A stretch of 64,000 nt of DNA, taken from positions 62,001-126,000 of the forward strand of contig NZ_JANFCZ010000004.1 of the NCBI RefSeq assembly GCF_024391045.1. Reading direction: 5' to 3'. How positions within the stretch are numbered: the first letter of the stretch is position 1; each line of letters begins with the position of its first letter. The translations under genes and the position numbers were made by a program. The DNA comes from Pseudarthrobacter sulfonivorans (GTDB lineage: Bacteria > Actinomycetota > Actinomycetes > Actinomycetales > Micrococcaceae). Positions 30,288 through 38,546 of this stretch are shown in pieces. The notes beneath the pieces were generated by a model. The model worked only from the letters and a program-made list of their open reading frames with translations, did no database searches and was not told where the DNA came from.

Positions 30288-31658
30288 TTATTCCCGCTTG
30301 GTGCCGAAAACGATCTCGTCCCAGCTGGGCACGGTGGACCGTTTCGGCTTGGCCGGCTGACGCTCCGGCGAATCGGCCTCATGGTGCCGGCCCGGTGCCG
30401 GCTGATCGCTCCCGGCCGCGTAGGCTGCCCGACGGGGGCCGCCGCCCAGGAGTTCGTCCAATCCCACACTCGGGGCCCCCGCACCGGAGTCTCCCTGGCC
30501 TTCAGCCGGGGCATCCGGAGCCGCAGGACGCAGCGGGGACGCCACAATGGTGATTTCCCGCGTCTCCGTGCTGACGCCGTCGTGCAGTTTCAGGATGTCA
30601 TCCTCATCGTCGGCGTCGCGGTGCGGCGGAATGAGGCTGAGGCGCGAGAGCATGGACGGACGCCCGTCACGCCTGCGCACCAGGGGATCCCCGGGCGCCG
30701 CCGGTGCTTCGCTTTCCGGCTCGGTGCCCTCCGCAGGTGCGTCGTCCGCGCCGGCCTGCTCCGGGTCCTCATCTGCCTGCTCCGGCACAACCTCAGACGG
30801 GCGCGGGTGCGCGGCCGGAACTCCGTGGGTCAGCAGCAGCGCCAAGGCGTCGTCGGCGTCCTCGTCCACACCCAGGCGCTGGCCGCGGCGGGAACGAAGC
30901 ATATCCAGCAGTCCATCGGATTCCTTGGCCGGCACAACGGGCTGCGGACCGGTCGCGTTGCGGGCAGCGGCCTCAGCGTCGGTTTCAAAGTCGAACGGCC
31001 GGTCCGACACTGCGGTGAGCCGGCGTGCGGGGACGGGGCCGTCCAATGGTTCGAGTTCGCTCAGCTGCTGGGCCCAGCGGTTGGTGTTTTGCAGCGATTT
31101 CCGGGCCGGGCTAAAGGTCCACAGCGCCGGCGGCCCCTCACCGATACCGGCGTGGCCTTCCCGCTGCGGTTCGAACCGGGCCGCAACCGTCCAGCTTCCG
31201 TCCTGGCGCCGCCAGGAATCCCACTCAACGGAGGACGGCTCAACGCCGTGGGCAGAAAGCCGGTGCCTGACCATGTCATCGAGGGTGGCGGGGTTGTCCC
31301 CGAAAATTGAGCGGTAGGTGTCGTGCCCGGGGGAAGGTGAGGCCACTTCCACCTTGCGCGCCTGCTGGGCCACGTATTCCCGCTCAGCAAGGACCGGGCC
31401 CTCGTACCGCTCCACCTTGGCAAGGGGCAGCCCGGAGAGCTCGGCCACTTCCGCTGCGGTGGCACCGCTGCGGATCCGGGCCTGAATATCCCGCGGCGAC
31501 ATGGCAACGGACGCAACGGCATTCGCCGTTTTCGCCGAAGACCGGCTGGCCGCCCGCAGTGCTTCATCAATCGGCAGCCGGAACATCTCGCCGCCGGCAC
31601 CGCTCAACAGGAGATGCTCCCCGTCGTCGTGTACGCCTACAAGCCGTAGATCCTGCAT
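30288..31658 (-). CDS. sepH: Septation protein SepH (DUF3071)
   Basis: The 456-aa protein starts MQDLRLVGVHDDGEHLLLSG, with ATG at 31656-31658 and GGAGG just upstream. A longer reading from 31703 lacks this site and adds a non-conserved N-terminus. The N-terminal DUF3071 domain includes a helix-turn-helix (SPRDIQARIRSGATAAEVAELSGLP, about residues 70-94). A long acidic and Pro/Ala-rich linker leads to the conserved C-terminal tail KRSTVPSWDEIVFGTK. SepH binds FtsZ through its N-terminal region and promotes septum formation in Actinobacteria. It converges with the phosphodiesterase. The 231-nt gap upstream, before DUF3093, contains several imperfect GC-rich hairpins but no clear terminator. 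Confidence 0.92.
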   Translation of the reverse strand: MQDLRLVGVHDDGEHLLLSGAGGEMFRLPIDEALRAASRSSAKTANAVASVAMSPRDIQARIRSGATAAEVAELSGLPLAKVERYEGPVLAEREYVAQQARKVEVASPSPGHDTYRSIFGDNPATLDDMVRHRLSAHGVEPSSVEWDSWRRQDGSWTVAARFEPQREGHAGIGEGPPALWTFSPARKSLQNTNRWAQQLSELEPLDGPVPARRLTAVSDRPFDFETDAEAAARNATGPQPVVPAKESDGLLDMLRSRRGQRLGVDEDADDALALLLTHGVPAAHPRPSEVVPEQADEDPEQAGADDAPAEGTEPESEAPAAPGDPLVRRRDGRPSMLSRLSLIPPHRDADDEDDILKLHDGVSTETREITIVASPLRPAAPDAPAEGQGDSGAGAPSVGLDELLGGGPRRAAYAAGSDQPAPGRHHEADSPERQPAKPKRSTVPSWDEIVFGTKRE

Positions 31659-31889
31659 GCAAATCCTCCACCCTGGCATTACTATCAATCGAAACTCTGC
31701 CACTGACGCGCCCTGTTTTCGGTTAGGAGCAAGGGCGCGCCGCGATATTCCGGGACTGCAGCGGGGGAGGCGGACGAAAACGCGCTTGCCGCGGGCGCCA
31801 GGATTCCCGGCGCCGATGCGTTTTTCGCAGGTCTTCCTTCCCGGGTCCGGAAATTCCCGGCTTCCGGCGGACCTGACGTTCCGGGGGCG

Positions 31890-32378
31890 TTACTTCCCGG
31901 AGAGCGCGGCGGCGAGTTCCTCGGGCCGCCGTGAGGAGGCCAGCCAGTAGGGCGTCCGGTCGGAGGGGTCGGTGATCTCGATCCGCACCACCGGATCAAT
32001 CCAGCCCCGGATGCAGAGGTAGGCGAGGCCGTTGAGCTTCGTGCCTCGCTGCGCCGTCGCGTCCTTGCCCCTGAAGGTCTCCACGGAGCCGATGAACCGG
32101 CGATCGATGGTGGCCCGGCCCACGGTCAAGGCCTCGTCGGTGACCATGATGGTGGGAGTCGAGAGCACCAGCAGGATGGCAATGATCGCAAACATCACCA
32201 CCGCGGCGGTGTAGCCCGCTCCCATGCTGATGGGAGCGAGAACCAGGATGCCGGCGGCGGAGATCCCCGCCGCGATGATCCAGATCCAGACGTTGGGCCA
32301 CAGCCTCTCCCGGAAAGCCGCCGGGGCACCGGCGGGCGGGACATTGGGGACAGGTGTGGCTGAACTGGATTCGGGCAT
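31890..32378 (-). CDS. DUF3093 membrane protein
   Basis: The 162-aa product starts MPESSSATPVPNVPPAG (ATG at 32376-32378, purine-rich GGAAAG upstream); an earlier start would add 69 residues of non-conserved sequence. Two adjacent transmembrane helices (about residues 33-75) are followed by a C-terminal soluble domain (TIMVTDEALTVGRATIDRRFIGSVE... RGTKLNGLAYLCIRGWIDPVVRIEI) that resembles a PH-like beta-rich fold. The family is actinobacterial, with no known function. It is divergent from dut across about 100 nt, the same neighbour arrangement as in mycobacteria (from memory). Confidence 0.86.
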   Translation of the reverse strand: MPESSSATPVPNVPPAGAPAAFRERLWPNVWIWIIAAGISAAGILVLAPISMGAGYTAAVVMFAIIAILLVLSTPTIMVTDEALTVGRATIDRRFIGSVETFRGKDATAQRGTKLNGLAYLCIRGWIDPVVRIEITDPSDRTPYWLASSRRPEELAAALSGK

Positions 32379-32476
32379 GCCATCAGCTTTCCATCTTTGG
32401 GCGGCTAATTCATCTTGGCCGCCCGCCGGGGTCGCACACGCGTCTAGGAGGGACCGGTGGCTGCGCGTTAGAGTGA

Positions 32477-33058
32477 GTGACTGTGACTGACGAACTCGCC
32501 ACTGTTGAAACCGCTCCCGGCCCCGGTGCCTCCGGCTCTGGTCTGTCCGGCTCTGCGCCGGAACCGGCCGCCCCCCACGCCGCACCTGCCCTGCACGCTG
32601 CCCCCACGCTCCAGGTGCAGCTGAAAATGCTCGACGCCGGCCTGGCAGCGCCGTCGTACGCGCACCCCGGTGATGCCGGCGCGGACCTCAGGGCAAGGGA
32701 GGACGTGGTGTTGCAGCCAGGCGAGCGGAAACTGGTGCCCACGGGCGTCGCCATCGCACTTCCGGACGGCTTTGTCGCGCTGATCCACCCCCGGTCCGGC
32801 CTCGCCACGAAGCACGGACTGACCATCGTCAACGCGCCGGGCACAGTGGATGCCGGCTACCGCGGGGAAATTTCCGTGACGCTGCTGAACACCGACGCGC
32901 GGGAGGCCATCGAACTCCGGCGCGGCGATAGAATTGCACAAATGGTCATCCAGCGGGTGGAATACGCGCAATTTGTCCCTGTCAACGAATTGAGCGAATC
33001 CGTTCGGGGCGCCGGCGGGTTCGGTTCCACCGGCGGATTCACCCCGCAAAACGCCTGA
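32477..33058 (+). CDS. dut: dUTP diphosphatase
   Basis: The 193-aa protein hydrolyses dUTP to dUMP and pyrophosphate, keeping uracil out of DNA and feeding thymidylate synthesis. All five trimeric dUTPase motifs are present: [53 protein letters not shown] and the C-terminal [10 protein letters not shown]. Residues 1-44 form an Ala/Pro/Ser-rich extension not seen in most dUTPases. GTG at 32477 or GTG at 32483 are the likely starts; neither has a strong ribosome-binding site. It is divergent from DUF3093 and leads a plus-strand run through DUF3159. Confidence 0.92.
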   Translation: MTVTDELATVETAPGPGASGSGLSGSAPEPAAPHAAPALHAAPTLQVQLKMLDAGLAAPSYAHPGDAGADLRAREDVVLQPGERKLVPTGVAIALPDGFVALIHPRSGLATKHGLTIVNAPGTVDAGYRGEISVTLLNTDAREAIELRRGDRIAQMVIQRVEYAQFVPVNELSESVRGAGGFGSTGGFTPQNA

Positions 33059-33183
33059 CCGCCGCCACCAGCATGCAACCACAACGTACACGCGGCGGCG
33101 CAAAGGCTGCCCCCTGCAGCGTTGATGATTTCAGCGGGGCAAAGCGCCCGGCCGGGTGCTTTCACAACTAAGGAGACAAACCC

Positions 33184-33906
33184 ATGGTTTTTGGGCTCGG
33201 CAGGAAATCCAAGAAGGCACAGGACGCCGAACTGGACGAATCCTCCACGCAGGCGGAATCAGAGGAGTCCCTTCCGGCAGCCCCGGAAGATACGGACCGG
33301 CGGGCCAATGGACCCTTCGATGTGTCCGAAATCGACAGCCGTGACGGCTACGTTGATCTCGGGGCCCTGCTCATTGCTGCGAGTGAGGGACTTCAGCTCC
33401 GGCTCGAGGTCGAGGAAGCAACCCAGCGTGTGGTTGCCGTGACCATGGACCTGAACGGTTCAAGCCTGCAACTGCAGGCCTTTGCGGCCCCCAAAACCGA
33501 GGGTCTGTGGGACGAAATCCGTGAGCAGATCGGCCAGTCCGTGGGAAGCCAGGGCGGTCAGGTGGAGGAAGTCGAGGGCGCCTTCGGCACTGAACTGGTG
33601 GCCAAGCTGCCTGCCGGCGCCCCGGATGGCAGCCAGGGTTACCGGGTGGCCCGCTTCATCGGCGTGGACGGACCGCGTTGGTTCCTGCGCGGGGTCCTTG
33701 GCGGCGACGCGGCCATGGAGCGTGAGGCCGCTGCTCCGCTCGAAGCCCTGTTCCGCCGGATCGTGGTGATCCGTGGCGACAGCCCCATGCCGCCGCGGGA
33801 CCTCCTCCAACTCCGCCTGCCCAAGGACGCCAGCACCACGCCGCCGCCTCACGCCCCCGAATTCACGGAGCCGGAGCGCGGCCCGGAAATCACCCAGATT
33901 GGCTGA
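33184..33906 (+). CDS. DUF3710 domain-containing protein
   Basis: The 240-aa protein begins MVFGLGRKSKKAQDAEL with a basic then acidic Glu/Asp-rich tail. The DUF3710 core follows (NGPFDVSEIDSRDGYVDLGALLIAASEGLQLRLEVEE, then VEGAFGTELVAKLP, then VDGPRWFLRGVLGGDA). The family is found across Actinobacteria and has no known role. It is predicted soluble. AAGGAG (33171-33176) precedes the ATG. The stop overlaps the next gene by 8 nt, so the two are coupled. The consistent place beside dut, an OB-fold protein and trkA suggests a linked but undefined role. Confidence 0.88.
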   Translation: MVFGLGRKSKKAQDAELDESSTQAESEESLPAAPEDTDRRANGPFDVSEIDSRDGYVDLGALLIAASEGLQLRLEVEEATQRVVAVTMDLNGSSLQLQAFAAPKTEGLWDEIREQIGQSVGSQGGQVEEVEGAFGTELVAKLPAGAPDGSQGYRVARFIGVDGPRWFLRGVLGGDAAMEREAAAPLEALFRRIVVIRGDSPMPPRDLLQLRLPKDASTTPPPHAPEFTEPERGPEITQIG

Positions 33907-34261
33907 ATCCCAGGGGTCCCCGGACCCGACGCCGCAGGCCGGGATTCCGGTCAGCCGGCTCCCGGAAAAGGGCCGGGTCCTGTGCCACGGGTACATCGAA
34001 TCGGTGACGTTCCTGCCGCCCAATGAAAGTCCGGCGTTCACGGCGATCGTCGCGGATCCCGACGATGCCCGTCCGGGTACCGGGGCGGGCGCCGGTCATG
34101 TAAACGAAAAGCGCCTCCGCGTGGTCTGGTTGGGCCGGCGCAGGGTGCCGGGCATCGAAGCCGGCACCGAAGTGCGCGTCGAAGGCATGCTGACCCAAAG
34201 CCACGGCCTGCCCACCATGTTCAATCCGCGCTACGAAATCATCTCCAGCCAGGAGCACTAA
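33899..34261 (+). CDS. OB-fold nucleic-acid-binding protein
   Basis: I read this gene from TTG at 33899, overlapping the DUF3710 stop by 8 nt, giving 120 aa starting LAESQGSPDPTPQAG (Met at position 1 by initiation). No strong ribosome-binding site is seen, so reinitiation from the upstream gene is likely. The core RVLCHGYIESVTFLPPNESPAFTAIVADP, then KRLRVVWLGRRRVPGIEAGTEVRVEGML, has the RecG/Rep-type OB-fold pattern. Its ligand and role are unknown. Its stop TAA overlaps the next ATG (TAATG). Confidence 0.8.
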   Translation: MAESQGSPDPTPQAGIPVSRLPEKGRVLCHGYIESVTFLPPNESPAFTAIVADPDDARPGTGAGAGHVNEKRLRVVWLGRRRVPGIEAGTEVRVEGMLTQSHGLPTMFNPRYEIISSQEH

Positions 34262-35070
34262 TGAGCCCGTCCCAGCTGCCCGAACCGCATTCCGGACCGA
34301 TTTCCGGACCTGTTTCCGGCCCGGGCCGGCCCAGTCCGGAACCGGACCATCCCGAAGTGTCCGGGCCTGAACAGTCCCCGATGGCCGGACTTGCGGAAGG
34401 TTATGCGGCCAAAGCGGGGCTGCACCGCACCCATGACGGCCGGATCGACGTCCTCAAGAGTGCCGGCGGCATTCAGGGCATCGCCGAGAGCATCGTGCCG
34501 GGCCTGGTTTTCCTCGTGGCGTTCACCATCACCAGGGACCTCACACCGTCGCTTGTGGCGGCACTGGCATCCGCCGCAGTTTTTACCGTGGTCCGCCTCG
34601 CCCAGCGGCGCCCGCTGACCCAGGCCCTCGCCGGTGTCGTGGGCGTGGGCATATCGGCCTGGCTCGCCAACACCACAGGCAAGGCTGAGGACTTCTACCT
34701 TCCCGGTTTCTTCACCAACGCCGCCTACATCCTCGGCATGGTCCTCTCCATTGCCGTCAAGTGGCCTTTGGCGGGCCTGCTGTTCGGTTTCATCCGCAAC
34801 GAAGGCGTTGAATGGCGGAGGGACCCAGCCCGGGTCAGGGCCTACCGCCTGGGCACGTGGATCATTGTGGCTGTCCTGGTGCTTCGGCTGCTGGTCCAGG
34901 TCCCGCTGTACCTGATGGGGCCGGACGGACTCGCGGCCCTGGCCACCACCCGCCTGATCATGGGTGCCCCGCTGTACATCCTGGGCGTGTGGATCGCGTG
35001 GCTGGTCACCCGGCCAGCACCGGCCGCCGCCGACGCTCAGCCGTCGAAGCCGTCGTCCTCCGGCGCCTGA
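34261..35070 (+). CDS. DUF3159 membrane protein
   Basis: The 269-aa protein has a Pro/Ser-rich N-terminus of about 55 residues followed by about five transmembrane helices. The conserved DUF3159 feature is GGIQGIAESIVPGLVFLVAF near residue 74-93, and EWRRDPARVRAYRLGTW near residue 182. It is translated from an ATG overlapping the upstream stop, so it is coupled to the OB-fold gene. Its 3' end overlaps the 3' end of the convergent trkA gene by 34 nt. It is paired with potassium-regulator genes in many Actinobacteria, which hints at a membrane partner, but there is no direct evidence. Confidence 0.86.
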   Translation: MSPSQLPEPHSGPISGPVSGPGRPSPEPDHPEVSGPEQSPMAGLAEGYAAKAGLHRTHDGRIDVLKSAGGIQGIAESIVPGLVFLVAFTITRDLTPSLVAALASAAVFTVVRLAQRRPLTQALAGVVGVGISAWLANTTGKAEDFYLPGFFTNAAYILGMVLSIAVKWPLAGLLFGFIRNEGVEWRRDPARVRAYRLGTWIIVAVLVLRLLVQVPLYLMGPDGLAALATTRLIMGAPLYILGVWIAWLVTRPAPAAADAQPSKPSSSGA

Positions 35071-35780
35071 TACCCGGCGGGCTGCACGCCTTCGTGTGCG
35101 TCGTGGCCGGCAGCCTCACCCGTTTCCGCGGACAGCAGTGCCCGCAGTTCGTCTTCGGCGGCGATGGTGGTGACAAAGAACAACTCGTCGCCGCCGTCGA
35201 TCACGTCGTCGCGGCTGGGTGTAATGGGCGCGTGGTCACGGAGGATAGCCACCAGGGTGGCGTCTTCCGGCCAGCTGATGTCGCCAACTGTCAGGCCGAT
35301 GACATGGGAATCGTGCGGCACGGTGAACTCCACCAGGGAGGAAACCCCGGTCTGCAGCGTCAGTAACCTGACCAGGTCACCGATTTCCACCGCCTCTTCC
35401 ACGAGCGCCGTCATCAGCTGAGGCGTGTTGACGGCCACGTCCACGCCCCAGGAATCGTTGAACATCCAGTCGTTTTTGGGGTTGTTGACCCGGCCCACGG
35501 TACGGCCCACGCCGAATTCGGTTTTTGCCAGCAGTGAGACCACCAGGTTGACCTTGTCGTCCCCCGTTGCGGAGACCACGACGTCGGCGTCCTCCACTTT
35601 TGCCCCCTGCAGGGTACTGAGCTCGCAGGCATCGCCCACCAGCCAGTGCGCGCCGCGCAGACCGCTGCGGCCGATGACCTCAGGCTTCAGGTCGATCAGC
35701 AGGATGTCGTGTTTGTGCGCCAGCAGTTCCCTGGCGATCGAGGACCCCACACTGCCTGCACCGACGATGACAACTTTCAC
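35037..35780 (-). CDS. TrkA family potassium uptake regulator (second of pair)
   Basis: The 247-aa cytoplasmic protein has an N-terminal RCK Rossmann domain (MKVVIVGAGSVGSSIARELL, then VGDACELSTLQGAKV) and a C-terminal RCK/TrkA-C region (DSHVIGLTVGDISWPEDATLVAI). Such proteins bind NAD(H) or ADP/ATP and gate Trk/Ktr potassium channels. It starts with GTG overlapping the upstream TrkA stop (TAGTG). The last 34 nt overlap the DUF3159 gene on the other strand. The two TrkA genes resemble CeoC and CeoB of M. tuberculosis. No TrkH or TrkG channel lies in the window, though an APC permease starts just upstream and divergently. Confidence 0.9.
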   Translation of the reverse strand: MKVVIVGAGSVGSSIARELLAHKHDILLIDLKPEVIGRSGLRGAHWLVGDACELSTLQGAKVEDADVVVSATGDDKVNLVVSLLAKTEFGVGRTVGRVNNPKNDWMFNDSWGVDVAVNTPQLMTALVEEAVEIGDLVRLLTLQTGVSSLVEFTVPHDSHVIGLTVGDISWPEDATLVAILRDHAPITPSRDDVIDGGDELFFVTTIAAEDELRALLSAETGEAAGHDAHEGVQPAGYQAPEDDGFDG

Positions 35781-36451
35781 TACAACTCCTTGGCAGGTGC
35801 TTTGGCCAGGATCTGGGCGACCTGGGAACTGCGGTCCACCGGCAGCATGGCATGCACGGTGTCGCCGTCTTGGTAGAGGGTGCCCGACTGGGGCAGCATG
35901 CCTTCGCCGAACCTGGTGAGGTACGCCACCCTGATGCTGGCAGCTTTTTCGATCTCGGTAATCCGGTGGCCGATCCAGCCGGTCTCAAGATCCACTTCGC
36001 TGAGCACCAGCCGCCCCGAGGGCTCGCGGAAATCGCCGGCGAGGTGCTGCTCGGGCAAGATGCGGCGCAGCACCTGGTCCGCGCTCCAACGCACGGCAGC
36101 GACGGTGGGAATGCCGAGCCGCTGGTAGATTTCGGCCCGGCCGGGATCGTAGATCCTGGCCACAACATGGGGGACGTGGTAGGTCTCGCGCGCCACCCGG
36201 GTTGCCAGGATGTTGGAGTTGTCACCGCTGGACACAGCGGCGAAGGCGTAGGCCTCGGCCACTCCGGCCTGTTGGAGCGTGTCCCGGTCGAAGCCCACAC
36301 CGGTGACTTTGCGCCCGGTGAAGCCCGGGCGGAGCCGGCGGAACGCCCGGTCGTCCTGGTCGATGATCGCGACGGAATGGCCGGCGTCCTCCAGCGTGTG
36401 CGCCAGGGTCGCCCCCACCCGGCCACATCCCATGATCACGAAATGCGCCAC
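35780..36451 (-). CDS. TrkA family potassium uptake regulator (first of pair)
   Basis: The 223-aa protein starts MAHFVIMGCGRVGATLAHTLEDAGHSVAIIDQD, a Rossmann nucleotide-binding motif with GCGRVG. TrkA-C follows at about residue 140-220. It is translationally coupled to the second TrkA protein; the two may form hetero-oligomeric gating rings. It is divergent from an APC permease across 118 nt. The intergenic DNA has a -10-like AAGACT/TAGCTT but no recognisable c-di-AMP riboswitch. Confidence 0.9.
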   Translation of the reverse strand: MAHFVIMGCGRVGATLAHTLEDAGHSVAIIDQDDRAFRRLRPGFTGRKVTGVGFDRDTLQQAGVAEAYAFAAVSSGDNSNILATRVARETYHVPHVVARIYDPGRAEIYQRLGIPTVAAVRWSADQVLRRILPEQHLAGDFREPSGRLVLSEVDLETGWIGHRITEIEKAASIRVAYLTRFGEGMLPQSGTLYQDGDTVHAMLPVDRSSQVAQILAKAPAKEL

Positions 36452-36569
36452 CGTGTTTCCTTACCTTCCGTCGGCTGTTGCTGCTGCAAGAACTCTACCG
36501 GCAGGCCGGGTACGGCAGCCGCTTCGACGCCGTCATGACATGCGCCGCGAATAAGACTAGCTTTGTGGA

Positions 36570-38546
36570 GTGCTGACAATATTGAATGCCGTCAAACGGG
36601 TGCTGGTGGGCAGGCCCTTCAGGAATGACAGGCTCGCCCACACCCTGCTGCCCAAACGGATAGCACTGCCGGTGTTCGCCTCCGACGCATTGTCCTCAGT
36701 GGCCTACGCGCCGGACGAAATCCTCCTGACCCTTGCCCTCGCCGGGGTGAGCGCCGTGGCCATTTCGCCGTGGGTGGGCCTTGCCGTCATGGTGGTCCTG
36801 CTGACGGTGGTGGCGTCCTACCGCCAGAATGTCCATGCCTACCCTTCCGGTGGTGGAGACTACGAAATCGCCAACGAAAACCTCGGTAAGTACGCCGGGC
36901 TGACGGTGGCCTCCGCCCTCCTCGTGGACTACGTCCTGACCGTGGCGGTCTCGATGTCGTCCGCTGCGGCCTACCTCACCACGGCAATTCCCTCCCTGCA
37001 CGGGCAGCAGGCGCTCCTGGCCACCATCGGAGTGGTCCTCCTCGCGCTGGTCAACCTCCGCGGGATCAAGGAGGCCGGGACCGTTTTCGCGGTTCCCACC
37101 TACATTTTTATGGCCGCGATCCTTGGCATGACGGCGGTGGGCGCCTTCCAGGCGATCACCGGCCAGCTGGGCGAGGCGCCCTCGGCGAACTTTGAGATTG
37201 TGCCTGCACCCGGCTTCGACCAAGGCCTGGTGGGACTGGCCGGCGCCTTCCTGCTCCTGCGGGCCTTCTCCTCGGGCGCCGCCGCCCTGACCGGTGTTGA
37301 GGCCATCAGCAACGGGGTGCCCAACTTCAAGGTGCCCAAGAGCAAAAACGCGGCCACCACGCTGCTGTTGCTCGGTTCCATCGGCGCTGCGATGCTGGCA
37401 GGCATTATCTACCTGGCCAACGCCACCCGGGTCCATATTGTGCTTGACCCGGCCACCGAATTCCTCCTGAACGGCCTGCCTCTGCCCGAGGGCTACATCC
37501 AGACTCCGGCCATCAGCCAGATCGCGCAGACCATCTTCGGCCCCGGGTCCATCCCGTTCTACATCGTGGTGGCGGCCACCGGCATTATCCTTGTGTTCGC
37601 CGCGAACACGGCGTTCAACGGCTTTCCCGTGCTGGGCTCCATCCTCGCCCAGGACGGCTACCTTCCCCGCCAGTTGCGCACCAGGGGAGACCGCCTGGCC
37701 TTCAGCAACGGCGTCATTGCCCTGGCCGCCGGCGCACTGGTACTGATCGTGGCGTTCAACGCCGACGTCACCAAGCTGATCCAGCTCTACATTGTGGGCG
37801 TCTTCATCTCATTCACCCTCAGCCAGCTGGGCATGATCAGGCACTGGGGCAGGCACCTGAAGCTTGCCAAGGACAAGGCCGTCCGGCGGCGGATGATGAA
37901 GTCCCGCACCATCAACACCATCGGCTTCGGCATGACGGCCCTGGTGCTGGTCATCGTGCTGATCACCAAGTTCGAACAGGGGGCCTGGATCGCACTGCTG
38001 GCTATGTTCATCCTGTTCCTGATCATGTGGAGCATCCGCGCGCACTACGACAATGTGGCCAAGGAGCTGGCCGTGGACGAGGACTCCTCCCCGCGGGCCC
38101 TGCCGTCCCGTGTGCACGCCGTCCTGCTGGTCTCGCATGTGCGCAAGCCCGTGCTGCGCGCCCTGGCCTACGCGCGGGCGTCACGGCCCTCGCGGCTTGA
38201 CGCCATCACCGTGGACATCAACGCCGAAGAGACCGCCCACACCGTGGCCGACTGGGAAAAGCTGGAGATCCCGGTGCCGCTCACTGTCCTGGCGAGCCCG
38301 TACCGCGAGACCATCACCCCCATCATGGAATATGTGAAGAACATGCGCCGCGACTCGCCCCGCGACCTCGTGGTGGTGTACATCCCCGAGTACGTGGTGG
38401 GCAAGTGGTGGGAGCAGCTGGTCCACAACCAGACAGCACTGCGCATCAAGACCCGGCTGCACTTCGAACCTGGCGTCATGGTGGCCAGCGTTCCGTGGCA
38501 GCTTAAATCGTCCGAAGAAGCCAAGAACCTGCAGGATATCCAATGA
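36570..38546 (+). CDS. APC superfamily permease
   Basis: The 658-aa membrane protein has about 12 transmembrane helices in its first 480 residues (PVFASDALSSVAYAPDEILLTLAL is the typical N-terminal helix). It ends in a soluble C-terminal domain of about 150 residues (VHAVLLVSHVRKPVLRALAYAR) resembling universal-stress/KUP-type tails. Relatives include putative amino-acid or potassium transporters. Placement opposite the TrkA pair favours potassium or osmotic homeostasis, but the substrate cannot be read from the sequence. The GTG start at 36570 overlaps the purine-rich GGAG; a later start is possible. The ATGA overlap at 38543-38546 couples it to the methyltransferase. Confidence 0.87.
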   Translation: MLTILNAVKRVLVGRPFRNDRLAHTLLPKRIALPVFASDALSSVAYAPDEILLTLALAGVSAVAISPWVGLAVMVVLLTVVASYRQNVHAYPSGGGDYEIANENLGKYAGLTVASALLVDYVLTVAVSMSSAAAYLTTAIPSLHGQQALLATIGVVLLALVNLRGIKEAGTVFAVPTYIFMAAILGMTAVGAFQAITGQLGEAPSANFEIVPAPGFDQGLVGLAGAFLLLRAFSSGAAALTGVEAISNGVPNFKVPKSKNAATTLLLLGSIGAAMLAGIIYLANATRVHIVLDPATEFLLNGLPLPEGYIQTPAISQIAQTIFGPGSIPFYIVVAATGIILVFAANTAFNGFPVLGSILAQDGYLPRQLRTRGDRLAFSNGVIALAAGALVLIVAFNADVTKLIQLYIVGVFISFTLSQLGMIRHWGRHLKLAKDKAVRRRMMKSRTINTIGFGMTALVLVIVLITKFEQGAWIALLAMFILFLIMWSIRAHYDNVAKELAVDEDSSPRALPSRVHAVLLVSHVRKPVLRALAYARASRPSRLDAITVDINAEETAHTVADWEKLEIPVPLTVLASPYRETITPIMEYVKNMRRDSPRDLVVVYIPEYVVGKWWEQLVHNQTALRIKTRLHFEPGVMVASVPWQLKSSEEAKNLQDIQ

